Positions 25,752-35,356 of a stretch of DNA of 57,509 bases are shown one piece after another. The stretch is taken from the NCBI GenBank assembly GCA_002748755.1, contig PDTD01000021.1, forward strand, positions 1 through 57,509, in the 5' to 3' direction. The position numbers and the translations under genes are program-made. The notes under the pieces are model-generated. The model worked only from the letters and a program-made list of their open reading frames with translations. It did not search any database and was not told the DNA's origin. The stretch comes from Desulfobulbus propionicus (lineage in GTDB: Bacteria > Desulfobacterota > Desulfobulbia > Desulfobulbales > Desulfobulbaceae). Position 1 is the stretch's first letter, and each line of letters begins with the position of its first letter.

Positions 25752-26909
25752 TTAGGCTACGAGCTTGGCCACCTTCTCAGCAGCATCGGCCAGATCAACG
25801 GCGTTGATCAATTCCAGGCCGGAGTCGGCAAGGATTTTGCGACCTTCTTCCACGTTTGTTCCTTCCATACGAACGACGACAGGAACAGACAGTTTCAGTT
25901 TGGTTGCAGCCTGAACCACACCCTGTGCGAGAATATCGCACCGCAGAATACCACCAAATACGTTGATAAGGATGCCTTTGACGCTGGGGTCACTCATGAT
26001 GAGGCGGAAACCATTTTCAATGGCCTCGGCATTGGCTCCGCCTCCGACATCCAGGAAGTTGGCAGGAGAAGCACCAGCCATCTTGACAATATCCATGGTG
26101 GCCATGGCCAGTCCGGCACCATTGACGATGTTGCCGACGTTCCCATCCAGATTGATGTAGTTGAGACCGTATTTACCGGCTTCCAGCTCAATGGGATCTT
26201 CTTCGTCAGGATCGTGCATTTCCTTGACATCCGGATGACGGAACATGGCATTGCCGTCCACATCGATTTTGGCATCAAGGGCTATGATGTCGTCGTCGTC
26301 CGTGACGATAAGGGGGTTGATTTCCAGCATGGAGCAATCATAGGCAACAAAGCAATTGTACAGGTTTGTCACCAGTGCGGACATCTTCTTCATCAGTTCT
26401 TTGGGCAGTTCCAACCCGAAGCATACCTGGCGAAGATGAAAAGGCTGAATACCGGTTGCCGGGCTTACGTTGACTGTAATGATACGATCTGGGTTGGTCG
26501 CGGCCACTTCCTCGATATCCATACCACCGTCAGCGCTGCACACAATGGCCACGCTGGCGGTTTCACGATCAGGAATAATGGAGAGATAGAGTTCTTTCTT
26601 GATGGAGACACCCTGCTCAACCAGGACCTTGTGTACTTTTTTCCCCTCCGCCCCGGTTTGTTTGGTGACCAGGGTCATACCGATAATGGCATCAGCGACC
26701 TCTTGCACTTCCTCTTTGGTTTTGGCAAGTTTGACACCGCCACCCTTTCCTCGACCACCGGCATGGACCTGGGCTTTGACGACCACAGGAAGTCCAAATT
26801 CCTCCGCAATGTTTTCTACTTCTTCCGTTGTGTAAGCGACCTTGCCCTTGGGGGTCGGTACATTGAATTTCCGAAATAATTCCTTGGCCTGATACTCATG
26901 AACTTTCAT
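25752..26909 (-). CDS. sucC: Succinyl-CoA synthetase beta subunit (ADP-forming type)
   Basis: 385 residues with the ATP-grasp start MKVHEYQAKELFRKFNVPTP, the nucleotide segment VVKAQVHAGGRGKGGGVK, the metal-binding LEINPLIV, and the C-terminal CoA-ligase block with NVFGGILRCDILAQG. First gene of the putative operon sucC-sucD-12S-small-5S. The upstream 840-base gap must hold the promoter. A palindrome-like TTGACA-N4-TGTCGA motif lies about 75 bases upstream of the start (26983-26999) and could be an operator, but this is only a pattern. Confidence 0.96.
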   Translation of the reverse strand: MKVHEYQAKELFRKFNVPTPKGKVAYTTEEVENIAEEFGLPVVVKAQVHAGGRGKGGGVKLAKTKEEVQEVADAIIGMTLVTKQTGAEGKKVHKVLVEQGVSIKKELYLSIIPDRETASVAIVCSADGGMDIEEVAATNPDRIITVNVSPATGIQPFHLRQVCFGLELPKELMKKMSALVTNLYNCFVAYDCSMLEINPLIVTDDDDIIALDAKIDVDGNAMFRHPDVKEMHDPDEEDPIELEAGKYGLNYINLDGNVGNIVNGAGLAMATMDIVKMAGASPANFLDVGGGANAEAIENGFRLIMSDPSVKGILINVFGGILRCDILAQGVVQAATKLKLSVPVVVRMEGTNVEEGRKILADSGLELINAVDLADAAEKVAKLVA

Positions 26910-27749
26910 AGACGCATCCTTTTGCGGAGTACCGTTCGCAATTAACGGGCGGCCTCCTCGAAAAATAGAATTGTTTCAACCCTGTTGACACTGTTGTCGA
27001 GAGCTTCAAGTGACATGCATCCGCTCTTGCCAGATGCATTGGATGGAAAGAGGAAAAACAGGGAAAAAAGGTATACAATGGTTCCCCCCCAAATGCCGCG
27101 CAACTCCAAACAGTCCAGAGAAAACATTTGGTGAGCCGACAGACAAAAGGAGGATGTATTCGGGATATGAACTCCCCCAACGAGTCCATGCGCTGCCACT
27201 CCACCCCCTTGCGGCAAAACAAGATGTTTTCAGAAAGGAAACAGTTGCAAAGAAGACCAAGTCCAGAATACCAGCACGGACCAGGCATTTATGCGCCAGG
27301 AGCACCTGTACGGCAAGCCGTACGCCCCTTCAGCGCATTTTACCACTCCCACCATCTCAACACACTGAAAACTCTGCTTTTTAAACGGTACCTGCAGAGT
27401 ACTACTCAAGTGACATTTGCAGAGGATGTCGCGACAGAATGGTCGATTGGACGACACATTCAAGATAAAACGGGATAGAACGTACACTACGTCCGTCAAA
27501 CCTGACGAGGTGCATTTCCAAAGAAGCAAGCCCGCCCTCACCCACAAATCGACGATTCCACCCGGCAAACTGCTTACAAAACAATCACTCAAAACACAGA
27601 ATGTATAACAGTATTATCTTTGGACAGTCAAGGGATAAATAAAGGTTTGGGGGAGTTATCCGCTCTGTCGGGAGAAAGGACGGCTCGGTTAGGGGTTGTA
27701 ATATAGAGGAGTTAGATAAGCTGGGTATTTGTATCCACCGGTTGAGTTT
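26910..27749. other. Gene-free gap upstream of sucC
   Basis: 840 bases with no convincing coding frame; the open frames present have random-looking composition. It includes a perfect inverted repeat GTACGGC-AA-GCCGTAC at 27308-27323, possibly an operator, and should contain the sucC promoter. No tRNA or known small RNA was recognised. Confidence 0.6.
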
Positions 27750-28724
27750 TTAGTGCGTTTTTTTACCAACCTCCTCATTTTGCTCTTTTTTGCGGAGAAC
27801 AACCTCATCAACGGAGATTTCAAGAGACCCAAGCAGAATTCCTGTATAACGGCGCAGACGATCCTGAATATAGGCCCGTAACCCATGGAGACCGCCGGCC
27901 AGGGTCTTGCCGTAGGGAACACCGATAAACAGATTGATGCCATACCCATTTCGGCCAGCACGAACCCTGATTTTCTTGACCTGAATGTCGCTGTCAAATT
28001 CATCAATGCAGTGCAACAGCATCTGGGTCAAGGCAGCTTCAGAAATGGTCACTGTACCGGCAACGTTTTCCTCATCAGCATGAAAATCAGGCTGCACCAC
28101 GGCCTTATCGAAAAACCGGGATTTTTTCATCCCGGTTGGGGTTTTACCGCCTTTGAAAAAAATACGGATAGAGTCTGAAAGAATCTGGGCATAATCCCGT
28201 TTTATTTCAATGGCTGGAACCGGGATGACATGCTTGCCCTCTTCAAAACGTGATTGGATCGCGTTTTCAATCTCTTCCTTGCTGGCTATTTCTTCGATCT
28301 GGATAATCCGGGAGATAGGCGGCAACTCAAGCCGCCTGGACATTCGGGCCACCATTTTGTCAGATGTGCCGATGAGCAGAATTTTTTTGATTTTCTTATC
28401 CCGGATGACTTCAACAACCTGATCGCGATGGACCGAATCGGTAAAGAGGGCGGTCTTTATGGCGCTTATGTAATTCTTCTCTTGCTTGGCGGACCGACCG
28501 GCCAGGATGGCTGTATCATGGATGAGCAACCCATCGTCAATGATATACGGGATACCTATTTTTTCAGCAAGCAACTTGGCGCGAAAACTCTTCCCGGTTC
28601 CACTTCTTCCCACCAGCGCATAGACGGTAATACCCTGGAGGCGACCTTTGACCTTGCCAATGAGATCATTGATGTGCTTGCCGACCAAATAAATCCACGG
28701 ATACTCTTTCTCAGTCTTTTCCAC
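27750..28724 (-). CDS. P-loop ATPase with Gls24/Asp23-like C-terminal domain
   Basis: 324 residues. The N-terminal half is a P-loop NTPase: Walker A LVGRSGTGKS (about 38-47), then KKILLIGTSDKM and sensor-like ISRIIQIEEIASKEEIENAI. From about residue 225 a different domain begins (VAGTVTISEAALTQMLLHCI ... GLRAYIQDRLRRYTGILLGS ... ISVDEVVL), with the layout of alkaline-shock Asp23/Gls24 proteins, which end in a conserved V-V-x-V strand after an amphipathic helix. It stands alone between two long gaps. The fusion suggests envelope stress or nucleotide sensing, but no function is known to me. Confidence 0.65.
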   Translation of the reverse strand: MEKTEKEYPWIYLVGKHINDLIGKVKGRLQGITVYALVGRSGTGKSFRAKLLAEKIGIPYIIDDGLLIHDTAILAGRSAKQEKNYISAIKTALFTDSVHRDQVVEVIRDKKIKKILLIGTSDKMVARMSRRLELPPISRIIQIEEIASKEEIENAIQSRFEEGKHVIPVPAIEIKRDYAQILSDSIRIFFKGGKTPTGMKKSRFFDKAVVQPDFHADEENVAGTVTISEAALTQMLLHCIDEFDSDIQVKKIRVRAGRNGYGINLFIGVPYGKTLAGGLHGLRAYIQDRLRRYTGILLGSLEISVDEVVLRKKEQNEEVGKKTH

Positions 28725-28740
28725 TCAAAGCGTTCCTAGC

Positions 28741-28966
28741 CAGGATTTCTCGTTGGCTCTGGTGGTACCAGGTTCGGGAATTTTGGCGCCTCATCATACA
28801 TAGGGTAGACATGTGTTGCCAACAGACTGCCGAAGATGGGACCACCTGGGCCGAGCCTGGGTGATCTGTTTGTCGATATTTGAGCCGACTCTCAAAGAGA
28901 GCGCCTACATCTGTTTGTGGATAATTTTTTTTCAAATAAAAGACCAGGTTCATGAGAAATCCGAGC
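28741..28966 (+). repeat. Copy b of the dispersed ~220-bp repeat
   Basis: Left end CAGGATTTCTCGTTGGCTCT, right end CATGAGAAATCCGAG, so the two ends are inverted repeats (GATTTCTC / GAGAAATC). Inside, TGGTGGTACC near 28760 pairs with GGGACCACC near 28838-28846. One of the best-preserved copies. Confidence 0.7.
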
Positions 28967-29298
28967 TGGTTGCGTTCCTGCCCGATATCCGCACCCACGT
29001 CCTGGGAAAGGAGAGTCGTTTCCTTTATCCGTGCATGTCCATATCTCCATTGCTTCCTTGTCTGTCTTTCGCCCTCCAAGGTGTCTGCCTGGAAGCCTGC
29101 CGTGTTGCACCGCCATGCCAGACACCGGGGCCTGAGCAGGCTGCCTTTTTTCAATTCTTTTCAAAAACTATGCCATCTCCACCAGGACGTCTTTTTCTTC
29201 ATGACTCAGGACGCCTTTTTGCAGACGCCTGCAGCCGGGTACGCCACTCCAGGTTCTGCTTTTGATCTGCGAAATGCCTTCCTGGCAAGCAATCCGGG
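28967..29298. other. Gene-free gap between repeat b and the solute-binding protein gene
   Basis: About 330 bases with overlapping short frames in several phases but no family signature. I see no terminator with a T run for the yejA-like gene and no RNA gene. Confidence 0.5.
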
Positions 29299-31134
29299 TC
29301 ATTCCCGCCACCATGTCTGCACAAACTGGTCGATGCCATAGTACACAGGGAGTGTCGCAGGATATCGCAGACTGGTGGAAAATGCCAGACGATGGGACGC
29401 CAGGTACCAATTTGGCACAACATAGTATCCGTACCACAACACCCTGTCAAGAGCTCGACATGCGGTCACGAGCGCATCCCGATCCTGGGCATAAATAACA
29501 GCCTCCACCAGGGCATCTACCACAGGATCGTTTACCCCGGCAAAATTGCGAGACCCTGTTCGCCTGGCCGCTTTCCCGGTCCAATACTCTCTTTGTTCGT
29601 TGCCCGGAGATTGCGACTGCCCAAAAGTGGCAACGATCATATCAAAATCAAAGCTTTTCACCCGTTCAGCGTACAGAGCCAGGTCAAGCGTACGGTAGGT
29701 AGCCTGCACGCCCAGCGTACGAAGATTCTGGGTAAAGCCAGCCATCACTCGCTCAAAAGACGGGCTTGCCAGGAGTATTTCAAAGCTGAACCTTCGGCCA
29801 ACCTCATTGACCAACACCCCGTCCTCTATGCGCCAGCCGGCCTCGTTCAATAATTGCATCGCCTTACGCAGGTTGGCCCGAATACCTCCTGGTCCATCGG
29901 TGGAAGGGGGCGTCAACGGTTCTGTGAACACCTCTGCTGGCACCTGATCCCTGAACGGTTCAAGAAGCCGCAGTTCAGCTTGAGAGGGCAGGCCTTGTGC
30001 CGCAAGCTCTGAATTGGAAAAATAAGACGTATTGCGGGTGTACTGGTTGAAAAAGAGGGTGGCATTGGTCCGTTCAAAATTGAAGGCCAGCCCCACTGCC
30101 TGGCGGACCCGTCTGTCTTGAAACAGTTCCAGGCGGGTATTGAAGACAAACCCCTGCATGCCTGCATTGTTTTTATGGGGAAAAGCTTTTTTGGTCAAGA
30201 TGCCCTGATCGAACCGTCGCCCGGCCATATCCCTCTGCCACTGTTTGGCAATATTGACAGGCATCAGATCAAATTCACCCGCCTTAAAGGCCTCCACACT
30301 GACGGTCTGATCCTTGAACGACTTGATGGTCAGCGTGTCAAAGTTGAACATTCCCCGGCGTACTGGCAGATCTCGACCCCAGTAGTCTGGATTCTTGGCA
30401 TAGACGATGGTTTTCCCCAGGTCAAACGATTGTACCACATAGGGCCCGGATCCAACCGGCAGGACCAAGGCATCCCGGCCGCCATGGGAATGGAAAGGGT
30501 GCCTGCTGAAAAAACGTTTACTCAAAACAGGGAGTTGCCCTGCAATCATATGAATCTCTCTATTGTCATGCTTACAATACAATTTGACCGTCCAGGGGTC
30601 CAGGACTTCGGCCCCTTCGATATCATGAAAGTAGACCTGATAAAAGGGATGCGCATCCTCACTCTTGAGTGTCTCCAGGGAAAAACGCACATCCTCGGCC
30701 GTCACAGGAGTGCCGTCTGAAAAACGAGCGTTCTTATGGAGGGTAAAGGTTATGGATCGCTTATCCTCTGCCACAACAATATCCTCCGCCAACAGCCCAT
30801 ACTGGGCAAAAGGTTCATCCAGGCTGGGCACCATCAGGGTCTCGAAAACATACAGTCCCAGCCCGTCGGGACTCTCCCCTTTCAAGGTAAAGGGATTCAT
30901 CTTATCAAAACTGCCCAGGCTGTGCATAACCAGGGCGCCACCCTTTTTGGCGTGGGGCGAAACATAATCAAAATGCTTGAAATCAGGGGGATATTTGAGT
31001 TCGCCATCCAAACTCTGCCCATGGGCCGCAACCAGAGAATCGGGCCGCCCCAGCATGGCAAGAAGAAGAGCTATCAGCCAAAGCGCCTCTGTCAACAAAG
31101 CATGTGTACCTGATCTTATCTGTTTCTTTTGCAT
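29299..31134 (-). CDS. Periplasmic peptide/solute-binding protein, family 5 (YejA-like)
   Basis: About 611 residues from the ATG at 31134, with an N-terminal signal segment (LLTEALWLIALLLAML). Family 5 solute-binding motifs are present: HGQSLDGELKYPPDFKHF (YejA-type start), ARFSDGTPVTAEDVRFSLET (the signature region), and RRVRQAVGLAFNFERTN. It would bind oligopeptides or similar molecules in the periplasm for an ABC importer. No yejBEF permease or ATPase genes are adjacent, so it works with a transporter elsewhere or independently. The open frame extends to 31197, but the extra residues do not look like a signal peptide, and the ribosome site is weak for both starts. Confidence 0.85.
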   Translation of the reverse strand: MQKKQIRSGTHALLTEALWLIALLLAMLGRPDSLVAAHGQSLDGELKYPPDFKHFDYVSPHAKKGGALVMHSLGSFDKMNPFTLKGESPDGLGLYVFETLMVPSLDEPFAQYGLLAEDIVVAEDKRSITFTLHKNARFSDGTPVTAEDVRFSLETLKSEDAHPFYQVYFHDIEGAEVLDPWTVKLYCKHDNREIHMIAGQLPVLSKRFFSRHPFHSHGGRDALVLPVGSGPYVVQSFDLGKTIVYAKNPDYWGRDLPVRRGMFNFDTLTIKSFKDQTVSVEAFKAGEFDLMPVNIAKQWQRDMAGRRFDQGILTKKAFPHKNNAGMQGFVFNTRLELFQDRRVRQAVGLAFNFERTNATLFFNQYTRNTSYFSNSELAAQGLPSQAELRLLEPFRDQVPAEVFTEPLTPPSTDGPGGIRANLRKAMQLLNEAGWRIEDGVLVNEVGRRFSFEILLASPSFERVMAGFTQNLRTLGVQATYRTLDLALYAERVKSFDFDMIVATFGQSQSPGNEQREYWTGKAARRTGSRNFAGVNDPVVDALVEAVIYAQDRDALVTACRALDRVLWYGYYVVPNWYLASHRLAFSTSLRYPATLPVYYGIDQFVQTWWRE

Positions 31135-31197
31135 GGGGATTGTCCAAAACCTCTGTGGTATGTTTTGATAGAAAACGGTGTGCCTTGCCCTCAACAC

Positions 31198-31974
31198 ATT
31201 ACTCGCCTGATCCCTGGTCAGGTTTATCGAAATGCAAGCCGACTCACGGCTATCCCTTCCACCTGCCTTTTTTTCTCAAATGAGACCCAATGGCCATGGG
31301 CGATCCGGGCTCACCACCTTTCCTGGTGCAGATATACTGTAGGCGCTGCTGATGATTTTGCAACTGCTCCCGACCTGCACCTGTTTTTAAGACTGCCCCC
31401 AGAATCCACTGAGGAGGCCCAACAAACAGCAAGATACCAGGAGGGGACTCCCTGGCAAGCGGAATGAATTGACGGATTGGGCTGAAAATTGTATACTATA
31501 AGGTTCTATCCGCAACCCTTATCAACGCAGACTGTTCCCAACTGAGTCCTTTTTGGTGGTGTGGTATACCTGGGTGCAGGTGCTGCCACAAGACTGCTGG
31601 AGATGATGTGGTTTGAGATGGCCCTGAGCAATGCAGGGGCCGCCCAAAAAAACCACTGGCAGGCCCTCTGGGGTTTTTATATATAGTGCCGCATCTCTTT
31701 GATGGTTCAGCCCGCATTGCTCAGCATCGTTCTGATGTATGGTGCAGCCTGCATGGAGACAAAGAGCTCGAAGGAGGACCACAAACAAAAAAGTCACCCT
31801 TCAGGTCAATAACTCCTGGGAGCATCTTCCCTGCAGACCGTTTGCCAGAGCTTGTCCAAGCCGCCAGCCCTGCACCTTGATGGGAACAGAACCTTCCTGG
31901 TAGACCAGGCCAAAAATGGCAAGTTGCTCCCGCTCTACCAGATATTGCAAATGCCCTTCAATCAGGAGAAAAAT
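31198..31974. other. Gene-free gap before leuC with repeat fragments
   Basis: Divergent gap between the yejA-like gene and leuC. It holds a right-end fragment of the dispersed repeat (31266-31308, TTTCTCAAATGAGACCCAAT then GATCCGGG), a weak internal fragment near 31550-31610, and the 12-mer AAAAGTCACCCT at 31789-31800, which recurs in tandem after leuD. No convincing gene. Confidence 0.55.
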
Positions 31975-33261
31975 ATGGGACAAACCATAACCGAAAAAAT
32001 TTTCCAGGCCCACCTGCGGGACACCCCCGCCCCGGATAACATGGTTCTGGATATTGATGTCATCATGTGCCATGAAATCACGACACCTATAGCCATCATG
32101 GACTTGGTGGATAAAGGAATGGACCGGGTATGTGATCCCAACAGAATCAAGGCTGTCATTGACCATGTCACCCCGCCCAAGGACTCCAAAACCGCTGCGC
32201 AGGCAAAAATAATGCGGGACTGGGCGGTTCGCCACAAAATCAAGGATTTTTTTGATATCGGGCGCAACGGTGTCTGCCACGCCCTTTTCCCGGAAAAAGG
32301 CTTTATCCGCCCTGGAAACACCGTCATCATGGGAGATTCCCATACCTGTACCCATGGCGCGTTCGGCGCCTTTGCCGCCGGAGTGGGGACCACTGATCTG
32401 GAAGTGGGCATTCTCAAGGGCGTGTGTGCATTCCGCAAACCCAAATCCCTGAAAATAGAACTGCAGGGCGCCATGCCAAAAGGCGTGGTGGCCAAAGACA
32501 TAATCCTGCATATCATCAAGGAGCTGACCGTCAACGGCGCCACGGACATGGTGATCGAGTTCCGGGGGACTGTTATAGAAGGGATGAACATGTCCTCCCG
32601 CATGACCTTGTGCAACATGGCTGTTGAGGCTGGAGCGACTTCAGGTGTCTGCCTGCCGGACAGGACCACGGCTGCATACCTCTGGCCCTTTCTCCAGGAT
32701 CAATACGCATCCGTTGAGGCGGCAACCGAAGATTTTGCCACCTGGCACTCAGACCCTGACGCCCTCTACGAAAAAGAACTGCTTATCGATGTCAGCGGGC
32801 TTACACCCCAGGTTACCTACGGATTCAAACCCGACAATGTGAAACCGATTACGGCAATGGCTGGCACCCGGGTCGATCAGATCTATATCGGCAGTTGTAC
32901 CAACGGCCGTATAGAAGATATCCGAGAAGCGGCGGAAGTGCTGCGGGGTAACACCGTGGCCGAAAGCGTTCGCGGTATCCTGGTCCCGGCGACCCCGGAC
33001 ATATACTCCCAGGCCTTGAGCGAGGGGCTGATTGCCCTGTTTATGGAGGCCGGCTTCTGCGTCATGAACCCCACCTGCGGCGCCTGCCTCGGCATGAGCA
33101 GTGGAGTTTTGGCAGACGGTGAGGTCTGCGCCTCCACCACCAACAGAAACTTCAACGGCCGCATGGGCAAAGGCGGTACGGTCCACCTGATGAGTCCTGC
33201 GAGTGCGGCTGCCGCTGCCATTACCGGCGAAATAACCGATCCACGTCAGTTTCTCAACTGA
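31975..33261 (+). CDS. leuC: 3-isopropylmalate dehydratase large subunit (archaeal-type LeuC/HacA family)
   Basis: 428 residues, shorter than the 466 of E. coli LeuC and matching the archaeal/thermophile-type branch. Aconitase-superfamily blocks are visible: HTCTHGAFGAFAAGVGTTD, the 4Fe-4S ligand Cys in YIGSCTNGRIED, and the second cysteine pair NPTCGACLGMSSGVL. Isomerises 2-isopropylmalate to 3-isopropylmalate in leucine synthesis. Members of this branch also act on homoaconitate or related malates, so the substrate is not certain. The ATG at 31975 has AGGAG seven bases upstream; the open frame extends to 31852. Plus strand, against most neighbours, and paired with leuD. Confidence 0.9.
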   Translation: MGQTITEKIFQAHLRDTPAPDNMVLDIDVIMCHEITTPIAIMDLVDKGMDRVCDPNRIKAVIDHVTPPKDSKTAAQAKIMRDWAVRHKIKDFFDIGRNGVCHALFPEKGFIRPGNTVIMGDSHTCTHGAFGAFAAGVGTTDLEVGILKGVCAFRKPKSLKIELQGAMPKGVVAKDIILHIIKELTVNGATDMVIEFRGTVIEGMNMSSRMTLCNMAVEAGATSGVCLPDRTTAAYLWPFLQDQYASVEAATEDFATWHSDPDALYEKELLIDVSGLTPQVTYGFKPDNVKPITAMAGTRVDQIYIGSCTNGRIEDIREAAEVLRGNTVAESVRGILVPATPDIYSQALSEGLIALFMEAGFCVMNPTCGACLGMSSGVLADGEVCASTTNRNFNGRMGKGGTVHLMSPASAAAAAITGEITDPRQFLN

Positions 33262-33284
33262 TGCCTGAAACACGAGGTGTATCC

Positions 33285-33818
33285 ATGATGAAACAGTTTG
33301 GCGGCCCTGCCATCTTCATTGACCGGGACGATATCAATACCGACGAAATCATCCCTGCCAAGTACCTCACCGAGAGCAGCAAACAGGCCCTGCAGCCCCA
33401 TCTTCTGGAAGATCTGCACCTGGAAGGAGAAGCCTTTGATCCCCACAGCGCGGCCATGCAGACTGCCCAGGTTCTGATAACCCGGTCCAACTTTGGCTGC
33501 GGCTCATCCAGAGAACATGCGGTCTGGGCCTTTGAAGTCAACAATTTTAATATGGTTATTGGTGAGAGCTTTGCCCGTATCTTTCGCCAGAACATGTTCA
33601 ACTGCGGGATACTTGCCGTTGAACTGCACTCCGAGGATATTGACCGGCTCTTTGCCCTTTCAGGTACGGTACACATTGGCGTAGATCTGGACAAGGAGGA
33701 GATCACCGCAACCAGTGACAGCCAGGAGTCCATTCTCTCAAGCTTCACCTTGAACCCCTTTGACAAGGAACTGGTGGCTGCGGGAGGCTGGTTGCAGTAC
33801 GCTGACCAAAAATACTGA
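33285..33818 (+). CDS. leuD: 3-isopropylmalate dehydratase small subunit
   Basis: 177 residues with the swivelling-domain motifs FIDRDDINTDEIIPAKYL and SNFGCGSSREHAVWAF, the latter holding the substrate-binding YLRT/SREH-type loop. The ATG at 33285 has GAGGTG upstream. An ATG at 33261 overlapping the leuC stop (TGATG) is in frame and would add eight residues. Forms a heterodimer with LeuC. Confidence 0.92.
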   Translation: MMKQFGGPAIFIDRDDINTDEIIPAKYLTESSKQALQPHLLEDLHLEGEAFDPHSAAMQTAQVLITRSNFGCGSSREHAVWAFEVNNFNMVIGESFARIFRQNMFNCGILAVELHSEDIDRLFALSGTVHIGVDLDKEEITATSDSQESILSSFTLNPFDKELVAAGGWLQYADQKY

Positions 33819-34318
33819 ACCTCCATGGATTCCCTGTTCGCAGACCGTCTCTTGGATGTTCCCCCGTCGTTTATCCCGGAGACAGAAAAAGTCACCCTAA
33901 AAGTCACCCTGGATCATTCCCTCATCTTCTTTGTCGGGGGCGGACTGTCAAGCAACTGCTCTTTGAACCATAAACCCAGACCTTGGCCTGAGCGCACCTT
34001 GTTCGCCCCAAAGGATCATTTTTGTTGCTTCCCGCCCCATGGGAGGTCAAGATCGAAAAAAAACCTGATCCAGGGGCTTTTTTATCTGTCTCTGTTCTCT
34101 GGGTAACCAGCCCGGCTTTTTGAAGACCATTGGGTCCCATTTGAGATAAAAGGGGCATGGGCAATTGGGGCGAACAGGGCACGGCAGGAATCAGCCAAAG
34201 CGATCAACACCCTTAGACAAAAACACAAGACAGAGGCAAAGACGAATACCTGCATACAGTTGTCGGCCATGGGAAAGAAGAGACACCTGCGAGAGCCTGC
34301 CCCCTTTCCCATGGGCTC
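33819..34318. other. Gene-free gap between leuD and the dnaJ-like gene
   Basis: 500 bases between convergent genes. Contains the tandem 12-mer AAAAGTCACCCT twice (33887-33910), a right-end fragment of the dispersed repeat in minus orientation (about 34110-34160), and an 11-bp inverted repeat CCATGGGAAAG/CTTTCCCATGG (34267-34314, 26-base loop) next to the dnaJ-like stop. No clear T-run terminator. Confidence 0.55.
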
Positions 34319-35266
34319 TTACAACGACACCTCAGCCAGTGATCTGATCAACGCTTCCTGCTCTGTATTGAGCTGTCGGGGAATCTGTACTGCTATCTTC
34401 ACGTAAATATCTCCCCTGGTACCGTTCGGGCCGTCCGGCAACCCGTACCCGCGAACCCGAAGTTTGGATTCCTGCTGGATGCCGGCAGGCACCTTGAGTT
34501 TGATCTTTTTCCCTTCCAGTGTGGCTATCTCCAAGCTGGTGCCCAGGCATGCCTGACTGTAGGGAATCCTTCTTTCCATGATCAGATCATCACCCTCCCT
34601 GCTGAAATCAGGGTGCTGTTCCACATTGATCTTCAGATACAGATCTCCGGGAGGGCCACCGACCGGTGAAGGATTACCTTTCCCGCTCAGACGCAGGCGC
34701 TTGCCCGTCTCAATGCCCTGGGGAATTTTGACAGACACATGCTGAGGGCGGCCACTGTGATGGCGCAAGGTGATATTTTTCTCTGCACCGGAAAGGACAT
34801 CCTCAAGGCTGACACTGATTGCATAGTTCAGATCCTGCCCCTTGACTGACTGGGGGCTGCACCCTCCCCCGCTGCAACCGCCTCCGCGCATACCGCCGTG
34901 GCTGAAAAAAGATTCAAACCCCCTCCCGGTCTGCTGCCCGTTACTAAAAAAGGTATTCCCGGAACGAAAGGATGCACCACCAAAACCAAACTGACGCAGA
35001 ATATCATTCAGGTCGAAACCACGGAAAATATCCTCCTGGGAAAAACGCTGATGGAACCCAGCAGAGCCGTAGGTATCATACTGTTTTCGTTTGTCAGGGT
35101 CTGACAGCACCGCATAGGCCTCGCTGATTTCCTTAAACCGGGCTTCAGCCTCCCTGTCATCAGGATTTTTATCCGGGTGATACTTCAGGGCCAGCTTTCG
35201 GTATGCTTTCTTGATATCATCTGGGGAGGCATTTTTGGCTACCCCAAGTTTTTCGTAGTACTCCAT
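34319..35266 (-). CDS. DnaJ-class (CbpA-like) co-chaperone without zinc finger
   Basis: 315 residues. J domain at 1-70 with the HPD motif ([11 protein letters not shown]) that stimulates Hsp70. A Gly/Phe-rich linker ([23 protein letters not shown]) contains only two cysteines, and the CxxCxGxG zinc repeats of type I DnaJ are absent. Two C-terminal substrate-binding beta domains follow ([54 protein letters not shown]). This is the CbpA/DnaJ type II layout. No dnaK or grpE is nearby, so it is probably an accessory co-chaperone. Confidence 0.9.
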   Translation of the reverse strand: MEYYEKLGVAKNASPDDIKKAYRKLALKYHPDKNPDDREAEARFKEISEAYAVLSDPDKRKQYDTYGSAGFHQRFSQEDIFRGFDLNDILRQFGFGGASFRSGNTFFSNGQQTGRGFESFFSHGGMRGGGCSGGGCSPQSVKGQDLNYAISVSLEDVLSGAEKNITLRHHSGRPQHVSVKIPQGIETGKRLRLSGKGNPSPVGGPPGDLYLKINVEQHPDFSREGDDLIMERRIPYSQACLGTSLEIATLEGKKIKLKVPAGIQQESKLRVRGYGLPDGPNGTRGDIYVKIAVQIPRQLNTEQEALIRSLAEVSL

Positions 35267-35356
35267 GGGTATTCGTATCTGTTTCTTCGGTTTGATATGG
35301 CAAGAGAAGGTCTTTGTTGTCCATGGTGAGTACTATAAGATCGAACCGGAGAAAGT

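Noticed and set aside
27010-27600. Several short frames in the gap upstream of sucC
   Set aside because: Random-looking composition, all phases open for short stretches, no ribosome sites of note.
31801-32669. Minus-strand frames opposite leuC
   Set aside because: leuC on the plus strand has all cluster-ligand motifs and a good ribosome site.
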